From Salegentibacter sp. 24 (GTDB lineage: Bacteria > Bacteroidota > Bacteroidia > Flavobacteriales > Flavobacteriaceae), in the NCBI RefSeq assembly GCF_004362395.1, contig NZ_SNWE01000001.1:62001-126000 (forward strand): a DNA stretch of 64,000 nucleotides, written 5' to 3'. Below the pieces are notes generated by a model that had not been told where the DNA came from, made no database searches, and saw only the letters and a list, made by a program, of their open reading frames with translations. Shown here one piece after another: positions 1-9,596 of this stretch. The translations under genes and the position numbers were made by a program. Positions within the stretch are counted from its first letter, which is position 1. The number at the start of each line of letters is the position of its first letter.

Positions 1-2
1 GT

Positions 3-2648
3 GTCCAGGTGATGAGTGATAACCGTCCAGGGGGAGGTACATCCATTCGGGTAAGAGGATTTAGCACCATTAACAATAACGATCCACTTGTGGTTATTGA
101 TGGTGTGCCTACATCAAATGGTTTAAGCAGTATAAATCCTCAAGATATAGAGAGCATACAGGTGCTCAAAGATGCCGCTTCCTCTTCAATTTATGGTTCT
201 AGAGCGGCCAATGGCGTCGTAGTAATAACTACGACGAAAGATACTAATAAGAATTATTTTACGGTAAATATGGATGGCTATGCAGGTATTCAAAAAGCTT
301 TCAATTTGCCTAGAATGCTAAATGCACAACAATATGGTGACCTTCTCTGGCAGGCCTTCAAAAATGATGGTCAAACTCCAGCAAACGATATTTATGGAAA
401 TGATCCCGATCAGCCTCTAATTCCAGAATGGTTGAATGAAGAGCAGACCTTGCCAAGTGGTGATGTGGACTGGGTAGATGAGATTATGAGACCCGCTTTG
501 GTTCAAAATTATAATGTGTCCATTCAGAAAGGATCGGAGAATGGTCAACATTCTTTCTCACTAGGATATTATGACCAGGAAGGAGTGGTTGAGTATACTG
601 GTTTTACACGCTATTCAGCTCGTTTTAACTCAAATTATGACATTACAGATTGGTTAACTATAGGAGAGAATTTTACAGGTTCTTACACAGAGGAAGTAGC
701 GGTAGGTACTAATAGTGCTTTGGGTAGTATTATTTATGATGCTTTTCAGTTTCCTTCTATTGTACCTGTTAGAGATATCAACGGTGATTTTGGAGGAAAT
801 CCTTTAAATGACATCGGAAATCCCTTAGGGAGTTTATATCGTTCGAAAGATGACAAACAAAAGAATGTTCGCGCTTTTGGAAATGCTTTTGCCAGTCTTA
901 ATTTTGGAGATTTTAGGTTTAAGTCATCATTTGGGCTTGATTATAACAATTTTAATTACAGAAATTTTTCTCCGGTCTACGACGAGATTCTCTCCCAAAA
1001 TGTGATCAATAGTTTAAGTACTCAAAATAATTTTAATTACCAGTTTACCTTTACCAATACACTGAACTATGCCAATTCTTTCAGGGAGCATAATCTTGAT
1101 GTTTTGTTAGGACAGGAAGCTATAGAGTATTATCAAGAAGGTTTTTCAGCCTCAAGACAAAACTTTTTATATGAAGACCTAAACTTTAGGTATTTAAGCT
1201 ATGGGACCCAAAATCAACTAAACTCTGGAAGTGCAGGAGAGTGGAAGCTTAATTCTTATTTTGGAAGAGTAAAATATAATTTCGATGAGAAATATCTAAT
1301 GACAGCTACGGTAAGACGTGATGGAACTTCTCGTTTGGCAAATAATAACTGGGGAACATTTCCGGCATTTTCTGCAGGATGGAGAGTAGATAAGGAAGAC
1401 TTCTTCGACTTTGGAGATGGATTAACAAGTATGATGATTCGAACAAGTTGGGGGCAAACCGGGAATCAACAGGTGCCTTCTTATTCGACTGTAGATAGTT
1501 ATAGCAATAATTCCTTTTATAGTGATTATGCTATTGATGGGGCACAAAACGCGGTATTTACAGGTCTTACCCAAACAAGAGTTCCTAATTCAGATCTTCA
1601 GTGGGAGACATCGACTCAGACCACATTGGGATTAGATCTGGGTTTTTTCAATAATAAATTAAATGTAACGGCAGAAGTTTATAAGAAAGTCACAGACGAT
1701 ATTTTAGTTTATAATGCAGTACCATTGACCTACGGAGGAACAAATGATGGGCAGTGGATCAATGATGGAACGATGGAAAATAAAGGATATGAACTAAATC
1801 TAACATTCAGAGATCAAAAAGCGGATTTTGGTTATGAGGTAGGTCTAAATATTTCTGGTTATCAAAATGAGCTAACAGATCTACAAAGTGTTGCTTATTT
1901 AGGGATTCCCAGTTCTTCATTACATACTGTAAACTTTGACCAGGAAGTTTCCAGAAGTACAGTTGGTCAGCCCATCGCATCCTTTTTCGGATATCAGGCT
2001 GATGGTCTATTTAGAAGTCAGGAGGAAGTCGACGAATATGGCCTTCAGCCAGAGGCACAGCCTGGAGATATTAAATTCACAGATATAAATGGAGATGGGG
2101 TTATAGATGATGATGACAGAACCTTTATCGGCTCACCGCATCCAGATATGGTGCTGGGTTTAAATCTAAACCTAAACTACAAGAATTTTGATTTAGGAAT
2201 GTTCTTTAACGGCAGTTTTGGCAATGAGCTTTATAATTTGACGAAATATAAAACTCAGTTCTTCAATCAGTCAGCTTACAATAAGGACTCATCCTTATTA
2301 AATGCCTGGACTCCCGAAAATCCAAATTCTGAAATTCCCAGATTAAGTCTTGATGATACCAATAATAACATCAGACCATCCTCTTATTATGTAGAAGATG
2401 GTTCCTATTTAAAATTAAATAATTTGCAATTAGGATACACCTTGCCATCCGATATTTTAGGAGATACGGGCCTAAGAATTTATGCACAGGTAAGTAACGT
2501 ATTTACAATTACCGATTATAGTGGAATGACTCCAGAGATCGGGCTTCAGAACTACTCCAGCAGTAGTAGAAATTTAGATATTGGTGTAGACCGTGGTATT
2601 TACCCGCCTTCAAGAACATTTGTATTTGGATTTAACCTAAACTTTTAA
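3..2648 (+). CDS. susC: SusC/RagA-family TonB-dependent outer membrane transporter, 5' end cut by window
   Basis: Outer-membrane beta-barrel that imports glycan fragments with its SusD partner, powered by TonB. The reading frame is already open at the window edge, so the signal peptide, carboxypeptidase-like domain and the start of the plug are missing. What is visible begins in the plug: a PGGGTSIRVRG stretch, then the SusC-typical motif around positions 165-235 (DAASSSIYGSRAANG then VVVITT). The remainder is a long barrel rich in alternating aromatic residues, ending in Phe as barrel proteins do. The next gene, susD, starts 11 bases downstream, the usual paired arrangement. Family assignment is sure. 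The substrate cannot be read from this protein; the GH92 gene downstream suggests a mannose-containing glycan. Confidence 0.96.
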   Translation, partial: VQVMSDNRPGGGTSIRVRGFSTINNNDPLVVIDGVPTSNGLSSINPQDIESIQVLKDAASSSIYGSRAANGVVVITTTKDTNKNYFTVNMDGYAGIQKAFNLPRMLNAQQYGDLLWQAFKNDGQTPANDIYGNDPDQPLIPEWLNEEQTLPSGDVDWVDEIMRPALVQNYNVSIQKGSENGQHSFSLGYYDQEGVVEYTGFTRYSARFNSNYDITDWLTIGENFTGSYTEEVAVGTNSALGSIIYDAFQFPSIVPVRDINGDFGGNPLNDIGNPLGSLYRSKDDKQKNVRAFGNAFASLNFGDFRFKSSFGLDYNNFNYRNFSPVYDEILSQNVINSLSTQNNFNYQFTFTNTLNYANSFREHNLDVLLGQEAIEYYQEGFSASRQNFLYEDLNFRYLSYGTQNQLNSGSAGEWKLNSYFGRVKYNFDEKYLMTATVRRDGTSRLANNNWGTFPAFSAGWRVDKEDFFDFGDGLTSMMIRTSWGQTGNQQVPSYSTVDSYSNNSFYSDYAIDGAQNAVFTGLTQTRVPNSDLQWETSTQTTLGLDLGFFNNKLNVTAEVYKKVTDDILVYNAVPLTYGGTNDGQWINDGTMENKGYELNLTFRDQKADFGYEVGLNISGYQNELTDLQSVAYLGIPSSSLHTVNFDQEVSRSTVGQPIASFFGYQADGLFRSQEEVDEYGLQPEAQPGDIKFTDINGDGVIDDDDRTFIGSPHPDMVLGLNLNLNYKNFDLGMFFNGSFGNELYNLTKYKTQFFNQSAYNKDSSLLNAWTPENPNSEIPRLSLDDTNNNIRPSSYYVEDGSYLKLNNLQLGYTLPSDILGDTGLRIYAQVSNVFTITDYSGMTPEIGLQNYSSSSRNLDIGVDRGIYPPSRTFVFGFNLNF

Positions 2649-2659
2649 AACTATTAATA

Positions 2660-4324
2660 ATGAAATTTAAATTAAATATCATAAAGCTTATAGTTGTTTC
2701 AGCAATCCTGAGTAGTCTTTCCTGTTCAGAGGATTATTTGGATGAAGTGACCTATGGGGAAGTTTCCCCCTCCAAAATGACTAGCCCAGAGAATGTAGAA
2801 AGAGCAATTATTTCCGCTTATAGCGTGCTTAATGGACAGATTGATCAAGCAAGTAATGCTTATAACTCTCCGGCTTCCAACTGGAGTTTTGGTGATGTAG
2901 TGTCAGACGACGCTTACAAAGGTGGTGGTGGTACTGGCGACCAGAATAACATCCACCAGATGGAAATTTATAGTACAGATCCGACAACCCTGGATGTAGA
3001 ACGCAAGTGGATGGCTTTATATGAAGGGGTTAAACGTGCCAATGAAGCTATGCGATTATTAGCAGCCTCAGAAGATTTTGATGAAAATTTACGAGCCCAA
3101 AGAAAGGCCGAATTACAGTTTTTACGCGGTCATTTTTATTTTGAATTGAAGAAAATTTATAATCGAATTCCTTATATCGATGAAACTGCAGAAACAGTAT
3201 CAGATTATGCAAAATCGAATACCGAATTTACCTCTGAAGAATTATGGGGTAAAATAGAGGATGATTTTCAGGCAGCCTACGATGTTTTACCTACTAGTCA
3301 GGATGAAGCAGGAAGACCAACAAAGATAGCGGCAAAGGCATACCTGGCAAAAACATATTTATTTCAGGGTAAATGGCAAATGGCTTATGACGCTACTACT
3401 GAAGTAATTAATAGTAACTATGGATTAATGGACGATTTCCAGGAATTGTTTTTACCTGAAAATGACAATAATAAGGAGGTTATCTTTGCGGTACAACATT
3501 CGATCAATGATGGTCAACCTAGTAATTACAACGGAAGTATAGGTGATCGATTATTAGCGCCTGGTGGTCCATATTATGCGCAATATGGATTTCACAGGCC
3601 GTCCCAGAATCTGGTTAATGCTTTTAAAGTTAATTCTGATGGTTTGCCGGCAAAGAGCAACGAAAATGTAACGGCTTTGGACCCGGTAGATCCTAGATTA
3701 GATGTGACCATAGGTAGACCAGGGATACCTTATAAAGATCTTGATATTTTATATTCAGCCGACTGGGCAAGAGATCTTGCCACTTATGGAGAGTTTAGTC
3801 CGAAGAAAAGAATCGTCTCAGCCAATTCTTCTTATCATCTGGAAGTTTGGCCATATGTTAGTGCTTTAAATTATTACATCATTAGATTTGGGGAGGTACT
3901 ATTATGGAGAGCCGAGGCTGCAGTAGAAATTGGTAAACTAGAGGAAGCACGTGCTTTAGTAAACCAGATAAGAAGTCGCGCGAAAAATTCCGCATACGTC
4001 CAAACTTTAGGTGGAAGCCAGGATGCTGCAAATTATAATATAGAATTATATAATACTACTTGGACAGAACAGGAGCAAGCCAGGGGAGCAGTTCGGCTTG
4101 AGTCGAGATTAGAATTGGCATTGGAAGGACATCGTTTCTTTAATCTAGTAAGATGGGGAATTGCAGACGAGGTAATTCCTGATTATTTAGAGGTAGAAAA
4201 AACAAGAAGATCGCATTTGTCTAATGCTTCATTTAACGCAGGAAAAAATGAATACTGGCCTATTCCACAAGCCTACATAGATGGAGTCGAAGATGGTATG
4301 GTGACCCAAAACAGTGGTTATTAA
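2660..4324 (+). CDS. susD: SusD/RagB-family surface glycan-binding lipoprotein
   Basis: Surface lipoprotein that caps the SusC barrel and captures glycan. It is 554 aa with a lipoprotein signal peptide ending at Cys22; the acidic residues just after it (SEDYLDE) fit the surface-export signal of Bacteroidota lipoproteins. The N-terminal TPR-like helices include the typical stretch 'ALYEGVKRANEAMRLL' and later 'LRGHFYFELKKIYNRIPYIDE'. The C-terminal SusD/RagB region has 'RFGEVLLWRAEAAVEIGK', 'ARALVNQIRSRA' and 'LALEGHRFFNLVRWG', all family hallmarks. It is translationally adjacent to susC, and an apparent terminator follows its stop codon. The glycan specificity is not readable. Confidence 0.96.
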   Translation: MKFKLNIIKLIVVSAILSSLSCSEDYLDEVTYGEVSPSKMTSPENVERAIISAYSVLNGQIDQASNAYNSPASNWSFGDVVSDDAYKGGGGTGDQNNIHQMEIYSTDPTTLDVERKWMALYEGVKRANEAMRLLAASEDFDENLRAQRKAELQFLRGHFYFELKKIYNRIPYIDETAETVSDYAKSNTEFTSEELWGKIEDDFQAAYDVLPTSQDEAGRPTKIAAKAYLAKTYLFQGKWQMAYDATTEVINSNYGLMDDFQELFLPENDNNKEVIFAVQHSINDGQPSNYNGSIGDRLLAPGGPYYAQYGFHRPSQNLVNAFKVNSDGLPAKSNENVTALDPVDPRLDVTIGRPGIPYKDLDILYSADWARDLATYGEFSPKKRIVSANSSYHLEVWPYVSALNYYIIRFGEVLLWRAEAAVEIGKLEEARALVNQIRSRAKNSAYVQTLGGSQDAANYNIELYNTTWTEQEQARGAVRLESRLELALEGHRFFNLVRWGIADEVIPDYLEVEKTRRSHLSNASFNAGKNEYWPIPQAYIDGVEDGMVTQNSGY

Positions 4325-4327
4325 TTT

Positions 4328-4360
4328 AACGGGGGTTTAAAAACCCCTGTTTTTATTTGT
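4328..4360 (+). terminator. Rho-independent terminator after susD
   Basis: A G-rich arm at 4330-4336 pairs with a C-rich arm at 4343-4349, followed by a T-rich tract (GTTTTTATTTGTTTTT). It lies 3 bases after the susD stop and 10 bases before the YdcF gene, so it may only partly attenuate readthrough into the two downstream genes. No separate promoter is obvious in the 45-base gap. Confidence 0.7.
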
Positions 4361-4369
4361 TTTTATAAT

Positions 4370-5623
4370 ATGATAAAGAAATTTACGCTATTCCTTTTTC
4401 TAATAGTGAATGTAAGTATCCTGGCTCAGGAAGCAAAAGTAGCTTCACCTGAAGCTTATAAAGCACTGGCATCTAAAAATTATTTTTTACTAAATGCCAT
4501 AAATAATAATAAAGACATAAAACATTTAATAGAAAAGGATAAAATTCTCAATAGAATTTCCGGTAAGAGATACCAGGCGATATCATCTTCTCTTATAAAT
4601 TCTCCTGGAACTTATTCTTGGGTTGCTTATGTAGAACCTTATCTATTTACTTCTGAAGAAATACTTGAAATTAGCTCAAGACTAGAGGAGTTATATCATG
4701 AGTCTGAAAAAATTAGAAATTTTGTTCAAAATACCCTTAAACCATCAGGAGCCTATATACTTTATGAAAACAAAGAGGAGGAAAAACTGCTTTCTAAAGC
4801 CTGGGAGCTATGTGCACAGGGTATTAATCACGTGCTTGATACCTACGGGAAAGGGATACCCCCAAGGTATGCAAGCATAGACTCGGTCTCTTATGATGTA
4901 AAGAGCGACTATTACAAAGCAGCTTTATTTATGTGGAGTGATCACTTGCATTCTAAAAGGAATATCCATAAATCTTTTTATTCTGAACCTATGAATTATG
5001 CGCTCTCTCTCTTGTATTTAAATCATAGAGATGAAGCAGTCAGATATGAACCTCTCGAAAGGCTACGAAATAAAAAAGTAAGTAATAATATATCGAATAT
5101 AGATTTTGATAAATATAAATATCCTTCAATTTTAATTCTAGGTAATGGTCCTGAAAATTATACAGACAGGCTTTCCGCCTTAGGGAAATTAAATATTCAG
5201 TTGGGAGTTGAGGAGTATCTGGCAGGGCATGCGCCACTTATTATTGTCACAGGAGGGCATGCGCACCCCTTTAGAGCCGAATATTGTGAGGCAATTGAGA
5301 TGAAGAAGGAATTAATGGAACAATACCAGGTTCCTGAAAACCGGATTATCATTGAGCCCTATGCCAGGCATACCACAACAAATTTAAGAAATGCTACTCG
5401 GTTAATGCTTGACTACAATATTCCTATATCCCGTCCTTCTATAGTGGTGACTAATAATTTGCATAGTGATTATACGGGCAGTTCTGAATTTGCTCAGCGA
5501 TGTTTAGAAGAACTCGGATACTTACCGGGGATCATTAAAAAACGTCTTAATGCCACCACCTTGGAATTTCAACCCAAGAAAGAATCTTTACAACAAAATC
5601 CTTTAGAACCCCTTGACCCTTAA
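4370..5623 (+). CDS. Periplasmic YdcF/ElyC-type DUF218 domain protein
   Basis: Protein of 417 aa with an N-terminal signal peptide (hydrophobic to about residue 18, then LAQ). The N-terminal half is not recognised. The C-terminal part (about residues 255-400) is a DUF218/YdcF fold: 'SILILGNGPENYTDRLSAL', 'APLIIVTGGHAHPF', then 'RIIIEPYARHTTTNLRNA' and 'SIVVTNNLHSDY'. Members such as E. coli SanA and ElyC act in envelope homeostasis; the biochemical activity of the family is poorly defined. It is 5 bases before the GH92 gene and almost certainly co-transcribed with it, so a role in handling glycan or phosphorylated sugar in the periplasm is possible but is inference. Confidence 0.82.
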   Translation: MIKKFTLFLFLIVNVSILAQEAKVASPEAYKALASKNYFLLNAINNNKDIKHLIEKDKILNRISGKRYQAISSSLINSPGTYSWVAYVEPYLFTSEEILEISSRLEELYHESEKIRNFVQNTLKPSGAYILYENKEEEKLLSKAWELCAQGINHVLDTYGKGIPPRYASIDSVSYDVKSDYYKAALFMWSDHLHSKRNIHKSFYSEPMNYALSLLYLNHRDEAVRYEPLERLRNKKVSNNISNIDFDKYKYPSILILGNGPENYTDRLSALGKLNIQLGVEEYLAGHAPLIIVTGGHAHPFRAEYCEAIEMKKELMEQYQVPENRIIIEPYARHTTTNLRNATRLMLDYNIPISRPSIVVTNNLHSDYTGSSEFAQRCLEELGYLPGIIKKRLNATTLEFQPKKESLQQNPLEPLDP

Positions 5624-5628
5624 GATCT

Positions 5629-7710
5629 ATGAATAAACTAATATTTACCCTGGTGTTTCTGCTTTTCAGCTCAAGTCATTTGCCTAAAAAGGCGACCTTG
5701 ATTACATCCAAAAAAGTAGATCCGGTGGATCGGGTAAACGTCTTTCTGGGAACCTCTGGAGACCACGGGCAAATGTCCCCTGCTGCCTCCTCTCCATTTA
5801 ATATGATGAGTATTGGGCCGCAAACAAGTCCGCACATACACACCGGTTATGAATATTATGCCAAGGAATTTGAAGGTTTCACCCATACCAGGATAGAAGG
5901 GGTTGGTTGCACTGGTAGCGGGGGGAATATCCTTATAAAACCTATTTTAGGGGAGAATAGGGAAACGATTTTGAGGAAAAAGAAAGAATTTGCTCATCCT
6001 GGTTTTTACAGGGTTTCTTTTAAAAACGGGATAAGAGCCTCAATGGTGGTAGAAACCAATTTTGGAATCCACCAATATGAATTTCCTAAGAAAAAAAGCG
6101 GACTACTCGTTGATCTTTCCTATGCCTTGGCAAATAGGTTTGTTGCTGAAGAACATATGATAAACGACAAGGTAATAGCTGGATTTGTCGACACGAAGAC
6201 CACCTGCGGTGCTGGGATTTACCGGATCTATTATGCCATTAAAATTGAAAATGTTCAAGAATTAAAGCCCATAGGTAAGCATCAAATGATTGCCGTGCGA
6301 AAGGATACACTAAAACCAATGGCTGTAAAGGTCGGTTTTTCTTCAGTAAATACCGACTATGCAACAAAAAAGGTAGGGAATGAGACTACAGTTAAAGAGC
6401 TGGAAGAAAAGACCACCAATAGCTGGAACCAGCTTTTAAGCAAAATTCAAGTTCAAGGGGAATCTGATCGTAAAACATTGTTTTATTCTTTGCTTTATCG
6501 TGGTTTACAGGCACCTTATCTTATTTCCGAAGATGATGGTGCCTACCGAGCCATCGATGGTTCAGTGCAAAATTCAGATTTCCCGGTATATAATGGTTGG
6601 GCAATATGGGACAATTACCGGGAACAATTACCTATGTTGTCTTTGATATATCCAAGAAAATTTGGTCCAATTGCTAAATCCATTGCCAACTTATATCCAT
6701 ACGGCAAGAAGAACTGGGCTACTATGCACGAGCCATCGCCAACGGTTAGAACTGAACATGCTATTGTTGTCCTTCTTGATGCTTACAAAAAGGGATACCC
6801 TATTGATTTTGAATCCATCAAGGATTCCCTGATCAGTGAAGTAGAACAACTTAATTATGATTCTCCTGACAAGGCTTTGGAATCTTCCTATGATAACTGG
6901 GCTATGGCCGAAATCCTAGAAATCACTGGAGATACTTTACTTAGTGAGAAATATAAACAGAAGGCCCTGGATTATAAAAATTACTGGAAAAAGGATTTTG
7001 CCGATTTATCTAAAGATGATATAGACCGCATGCAGGCAAGAGGACTTTACCAGGGTACGATATGGCAATATCGGTGGTTTGTACCTTTTGACATTAAAGG
7101 TTTAAAGAAATTAACTGGGGGAGAAGCTAATTTTTTAAAACAATTGGATCAATTCTTTGCAGAAAATAGCTATAATCATGCGAACCAACCTGATTTACAG
7201 GTCCCCGGACTTTATAATGCAACCAACCAGCCCTGGAAATCACAAAAGTTATATCGAAACCTGCTTTTGGACACCGTTGTTCAAAATTATTTTAATAATA
7301 ATAGTAAAGGAATAGACCCATATATAGGCAGAATTTATAAGAATAAACCAAAAGCTTACCTTAGGACCATGGATGATGATGCAGGAACGATGTCCTCTTG
7401 GTTTGTTATGCGCAGCATTGGTCTGTCTCCGGCAAACATAGGTTCTCCGATCTATTATCTTACAGCTCCAATTTTTAAATCGGTCAGGATTGACCGAGGG
7501 AATGAAAATTATTTAGAAATTATAGTAAAGAATTATAATAAAGATCACTTTTATATTCGATCAGTTTATTTAGATGGTAAAAGAATTGAAAAGAACTGGC
7601 TCACCCAAGACGAATTGGATAATGCTGATAGGCTGGTTATTGAAACCGGTTCTCAACCGAATAAAAATTGGGGTACTGCAAATCAATGGATATCAAAATA
7701 TGAATATTAA
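5629..7710 (+). CDS. GH92-family glycoside hydrolase (alpha-mannosidase family) with Gln at the expected catalytic-acid site
   Basis: Secreted GH92 enzyme (693 aa, N-terminal signal peptide). GH92 members are calcium-dependent exo-acting mannosidases and related enzymes. The N-terminal beta-sandwich has 'VNVFLGTSGDHGQMSPAAS' and 'GFTHTRIEGVGCTG'. The C-terminal alpha/alpha barrel has 'WAIWDNYREQLPML', 'EHAIVVLLDAYKKGY' and the base-side motif 'DDDAGTMSSWF' (Asp582-584). The family motif that normally reads EGNxWQY reads QGTIWQY here, so the expected general acid Glu is Gln475 (codon 7051-7053). This suggests either loss of mannosidase activity or a substrate with a good leaving group such as a mannosyl phosphate; see findings. 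It belongs to the same locus as SusC/D and is 5 bases from the YdcF gene. Confidence 0.9.
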   Translation: MNKLIFTLVFLLFSSSHLPKKATLITSKKVDPVDRVNVFLGTSGDHGQMSPAASSPFNMMSIGPQTSPHIHTGYEYYAKEFEGFTHTRIEGVGCTGSGGNILIKPILGENRETILRKKKEFAHPGFYRVSFKNGIRASMVVETNFGIHQYEFPKKKSGLLVDLSYALANRFVAEEHMINDKVIAGFVDTKTTCGAGIYRIYYAIKIENVQELKPIGKHQMIAVRKDTLKPMAVKVGFSSVNTDYATKKVGNETTVKELEEKTTNSWNQLLSKIQVQGESDRKTLFYSLLYRGLQAPYLISEDDGAYRAIDGSVQNSDFPVYNGWAIWDNYREQLPMLSLIYPRKFGPIAKSIANLYPYGKKNWATMHEPSPTVRTEHAIVVLLDAYKKGYPIDFESIKDSLISEVEQLNYDSPDKALESSYDNWAMAEILEITGDTLLSEKYKQKALDYKNYWKKDFADLSKDDIDRMQARGLYQGTIWQYRWFVPFDIKGLKKLTGGEANFLKQLDQFFAENSYNHANQPDLQVPGLYNATNQPWKSQKLYRNLLLDTVVQNYFNNNSKGIDPYIGRIYKNKPKAYLRTMDDDAGTMSSWFVMRSIGLSPANIGSPIYYLTAPIFKSVRIDRGNENYLEIIVKNYNKDHFYIRSVYLDGKRIEKNWLTQDELDNADRLVIETGSQPNKNWGTANQWISKYEY

Positions 7711-8140
7711 ACTATTAACCTAATTTACCTGTTCTCATCGGTTTTGTATCATCCTAATTTTCCGTTATATGAGGTAACTCATATGCCATTAAATGATTTA
7801 TAGAGTTTTTTACATTTCCTCAATTTGAATTTCAACCAGTTGTTATCTCCGTCCAATAGTATAAGCTTAGAAGAAATCTTTTGGAAAACCAGCATCATCA
7901 TAAAAAACTGATAATCCAAAATCACGGGTTAGAAGTCATTTTTTTATAATGACCTATTATGTTCTAATTGCACCTGTTTAGGAAGGTTTTATCGGCTTGT
8001 TCAACGATTCAATACCTTAACTAGGCTTTTCCTAATAGTCTGGATATAGCCTGGTTCTGTATTACAGATTTGACCCACTAGAAATCGAAGAAATCGGAGT
8101 TTTTAAATTATTCCGGAGCATGTTGACCCTTGCTAGTAAA
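7711..8140. other. Intergenic region with short inverted repeats, no gene seen
   Basis: AT-rich spacer between the convergent GH92 and YwqK-like genes. I see no credible coding frame. It holds a perfect inverted repeat ATATGAG-gtaa-CTCATAT at 7767-7784 and a 6-bp stem hairpin (GTCATT / AATGAC) at 7935-7953. Neither is followed by a T-run on its strand, so neither is a convincing terminator for the GH92 gene. Confidence 0.5.
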
Positions 8141-8174
8141 ATTAAAAAAGCCACCCTGATTGAGAGTGACTTTT
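8141..8174 (-). terminator. Rho-independent terminator of the YwqK-like lipoprotein gene
   Basis: On the minus strand an 11-bp stem (arms at 8163-8173 and 8147-8157, with two G-U pairs) closes a 5-base loop and is followed by a run of T at the 3' side. It starts about 25 bases after the stop codon of the minus-strand lipoprotein gene. Confidence 0.82.
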
Positions 8175-8197
8175 ATCTTAAACTAATCAAAATTGAA

Positions 8198-9520
8198 TTA
8201 ATTACTTATCATATGTTCAAACGGAGTGTATTCCAGCTGAATTATTGATGCTTCGGCATTAAAAACTTCCTCTACGGCAGTAGTATAATCTTCATTAGAA
8301 TTAATTACCACTCCATTGCGATGCCTTTTAAGATTGGAGAAAAGCTTAACTTCAAACCATACTTTTTGTAATATTTCGGATTCTTCGATGTTCAGGTGAT
8401 TCTCCCCGTTTATTAAACCATTCATCTGCTTTCGGGCAATTTCTTTTATTTCATTAGCTGCATTATCAGCGGTGGGCATATTACGTAAAGCACCAATTAC
8501 AAAAATGTTTTTACCGTAATGTATTTTTTCTATGTATTCATTTCCGTACTTCAATTCAAAAAGCGAGGGGTTTTCCTGCATTTCCTTATCCAGTGCCTGT
8601 CTTTCTTCAAAGGGAGGTAAAAAGTTGCCACTACTTTCGGTATACTGGTAGCTTAATACTAAAACTTCATCTTCGGTAACAGGATATTGCTCTATAATCG
8701 ACTGGTACACCTCGGAGCAAACTGCAAATTCTACTGCAAATTTTGATATAAACTCAGCCCCACCAGGAAGGTGGTATCCATAATAGTTTCGGAAAGGTTT
8801 CACGTATTGAATAGGGTCTGCATTATTTTCCCAACTAGTACTTGTAAAAAAGGATGAGCGTAACTCACGATAATATCCTTGGGTATCAGCAAAGGGGTTT
8901 GCCATCGGGGTCCGGTTACTGGTCAGCATTCCGTCACCAAAATTTTCCAGGATATCATATTCCTCTTCCAGCACGGTTTTTCCATCCTGAACGATAGTGG
9001 TCTTTTTAGTCCCAGCCGTCCTGTTGTAACCAGTAGTAATGGTTGTATTATTATCGGCAGAAATAAATTCAACAGAAGTCAATTCACCATCGGTGTAGGA
9101 ATGCACAGCAGTTCCTTTTTCATTATAGACCTTCTTTGTGGATGGAAGCCCGTTCTGATATAAAGTTTCGAACCATAGGTCACCTTCAGGAGTATAGTAT
9201 TTAGACCAAAGCGGCTTATTGTTTTCACTGCGGTTTACTTCCATATACAAATGTTGCTGCGGATAACTGGAGTAAACCTTTGCAGACTTGATATAACCGT
9301 TTTCATAATATTCAAATTCATTTTCAGGCACGGTTTCTCCTAAATGAATATTATTATACTGTGCTTCTTTGATCCAGCCATTGGAATGACGGCTAATGAC
9401 CTCAAAATAAGTATCGGATTCTATAGAATAATCGGTTTGTGAAATGTGGTCATCTTTTTGGCAGGAAGACAATAAAACTGTAACTAGTAGAATTAAAGAC
9501 AAGGAAACTTTTTTGTGCAT
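8198..9520 (-). CDS. Lipoprotein with YwqK/MORN-like repeats
   Basis: Predicted lipoprotein of 440 aa: signal peptide with lipobox LSSC and acylated Cys20. Residues about 45-185 hold repeating units of the MORN/YwqK type, each a short beta hairpin built on 'xxYYxNGxxKxxxxY' (for example 'NGWIKEAQYNN', 'FEYYENGYIKSAKVY', 'YYTPEGDLWFETLYQNG', 'KVYNEKGTAVHSY'). The C-terminal half (about 220-440) is not recognised. YwqK-like proteins are often annotated as antitoxins, but no toxin gene is adjacent and the envelope location argues against it. It has its own downstream terminator and is transcribed alone or after the small membrane gene 76 bases upstream. Function unknown. Confidence 0.7.
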   Translation of the reverse strand: MHKKVSLSLILLVTVLLSSCQKDDHISQTDYSIESDTYFEVISRHSNGWIKEAQYNNIHLGETVPENEFEYYENGYIKSAKVYSSYPQQHLYMEVNRSENNKPLWSKYYTPEGDLWFETLYQNGLPSTKKVYNEKGTAVHSYTDGELTSVEFISADNNTTITTGYNRTAGTKKTTIVQDGKTVLEEEYDILENFGDGMLTSNRTPMANPFADTQGYYRELRSSFFTSTSWENNADPIQYVKPFRNYYGYHLPGGAEFISKFAVEFAVCSEVYQSIIEQYPVTEDEVLVLSYQYTESSGNFLPPFEERQALDKEMQENPSLFELKYGNEYIEKIHYGKNIFVIGALRNMPTADNAANEIKEIARKQMNGLINGENHLNIEESEILQKVWFEVKLFSNLKRHRNGVVINSNEDYTTAVEEVFNAEASIIQLEYTPFEHMISN

Positions 9521-9596
9521 TGGATTATTGTTTAGTTATAAAAAAACTGTCGAAGATTTTCGAGCGCTTTTATCACATAATAAGGCGATTAAATAT

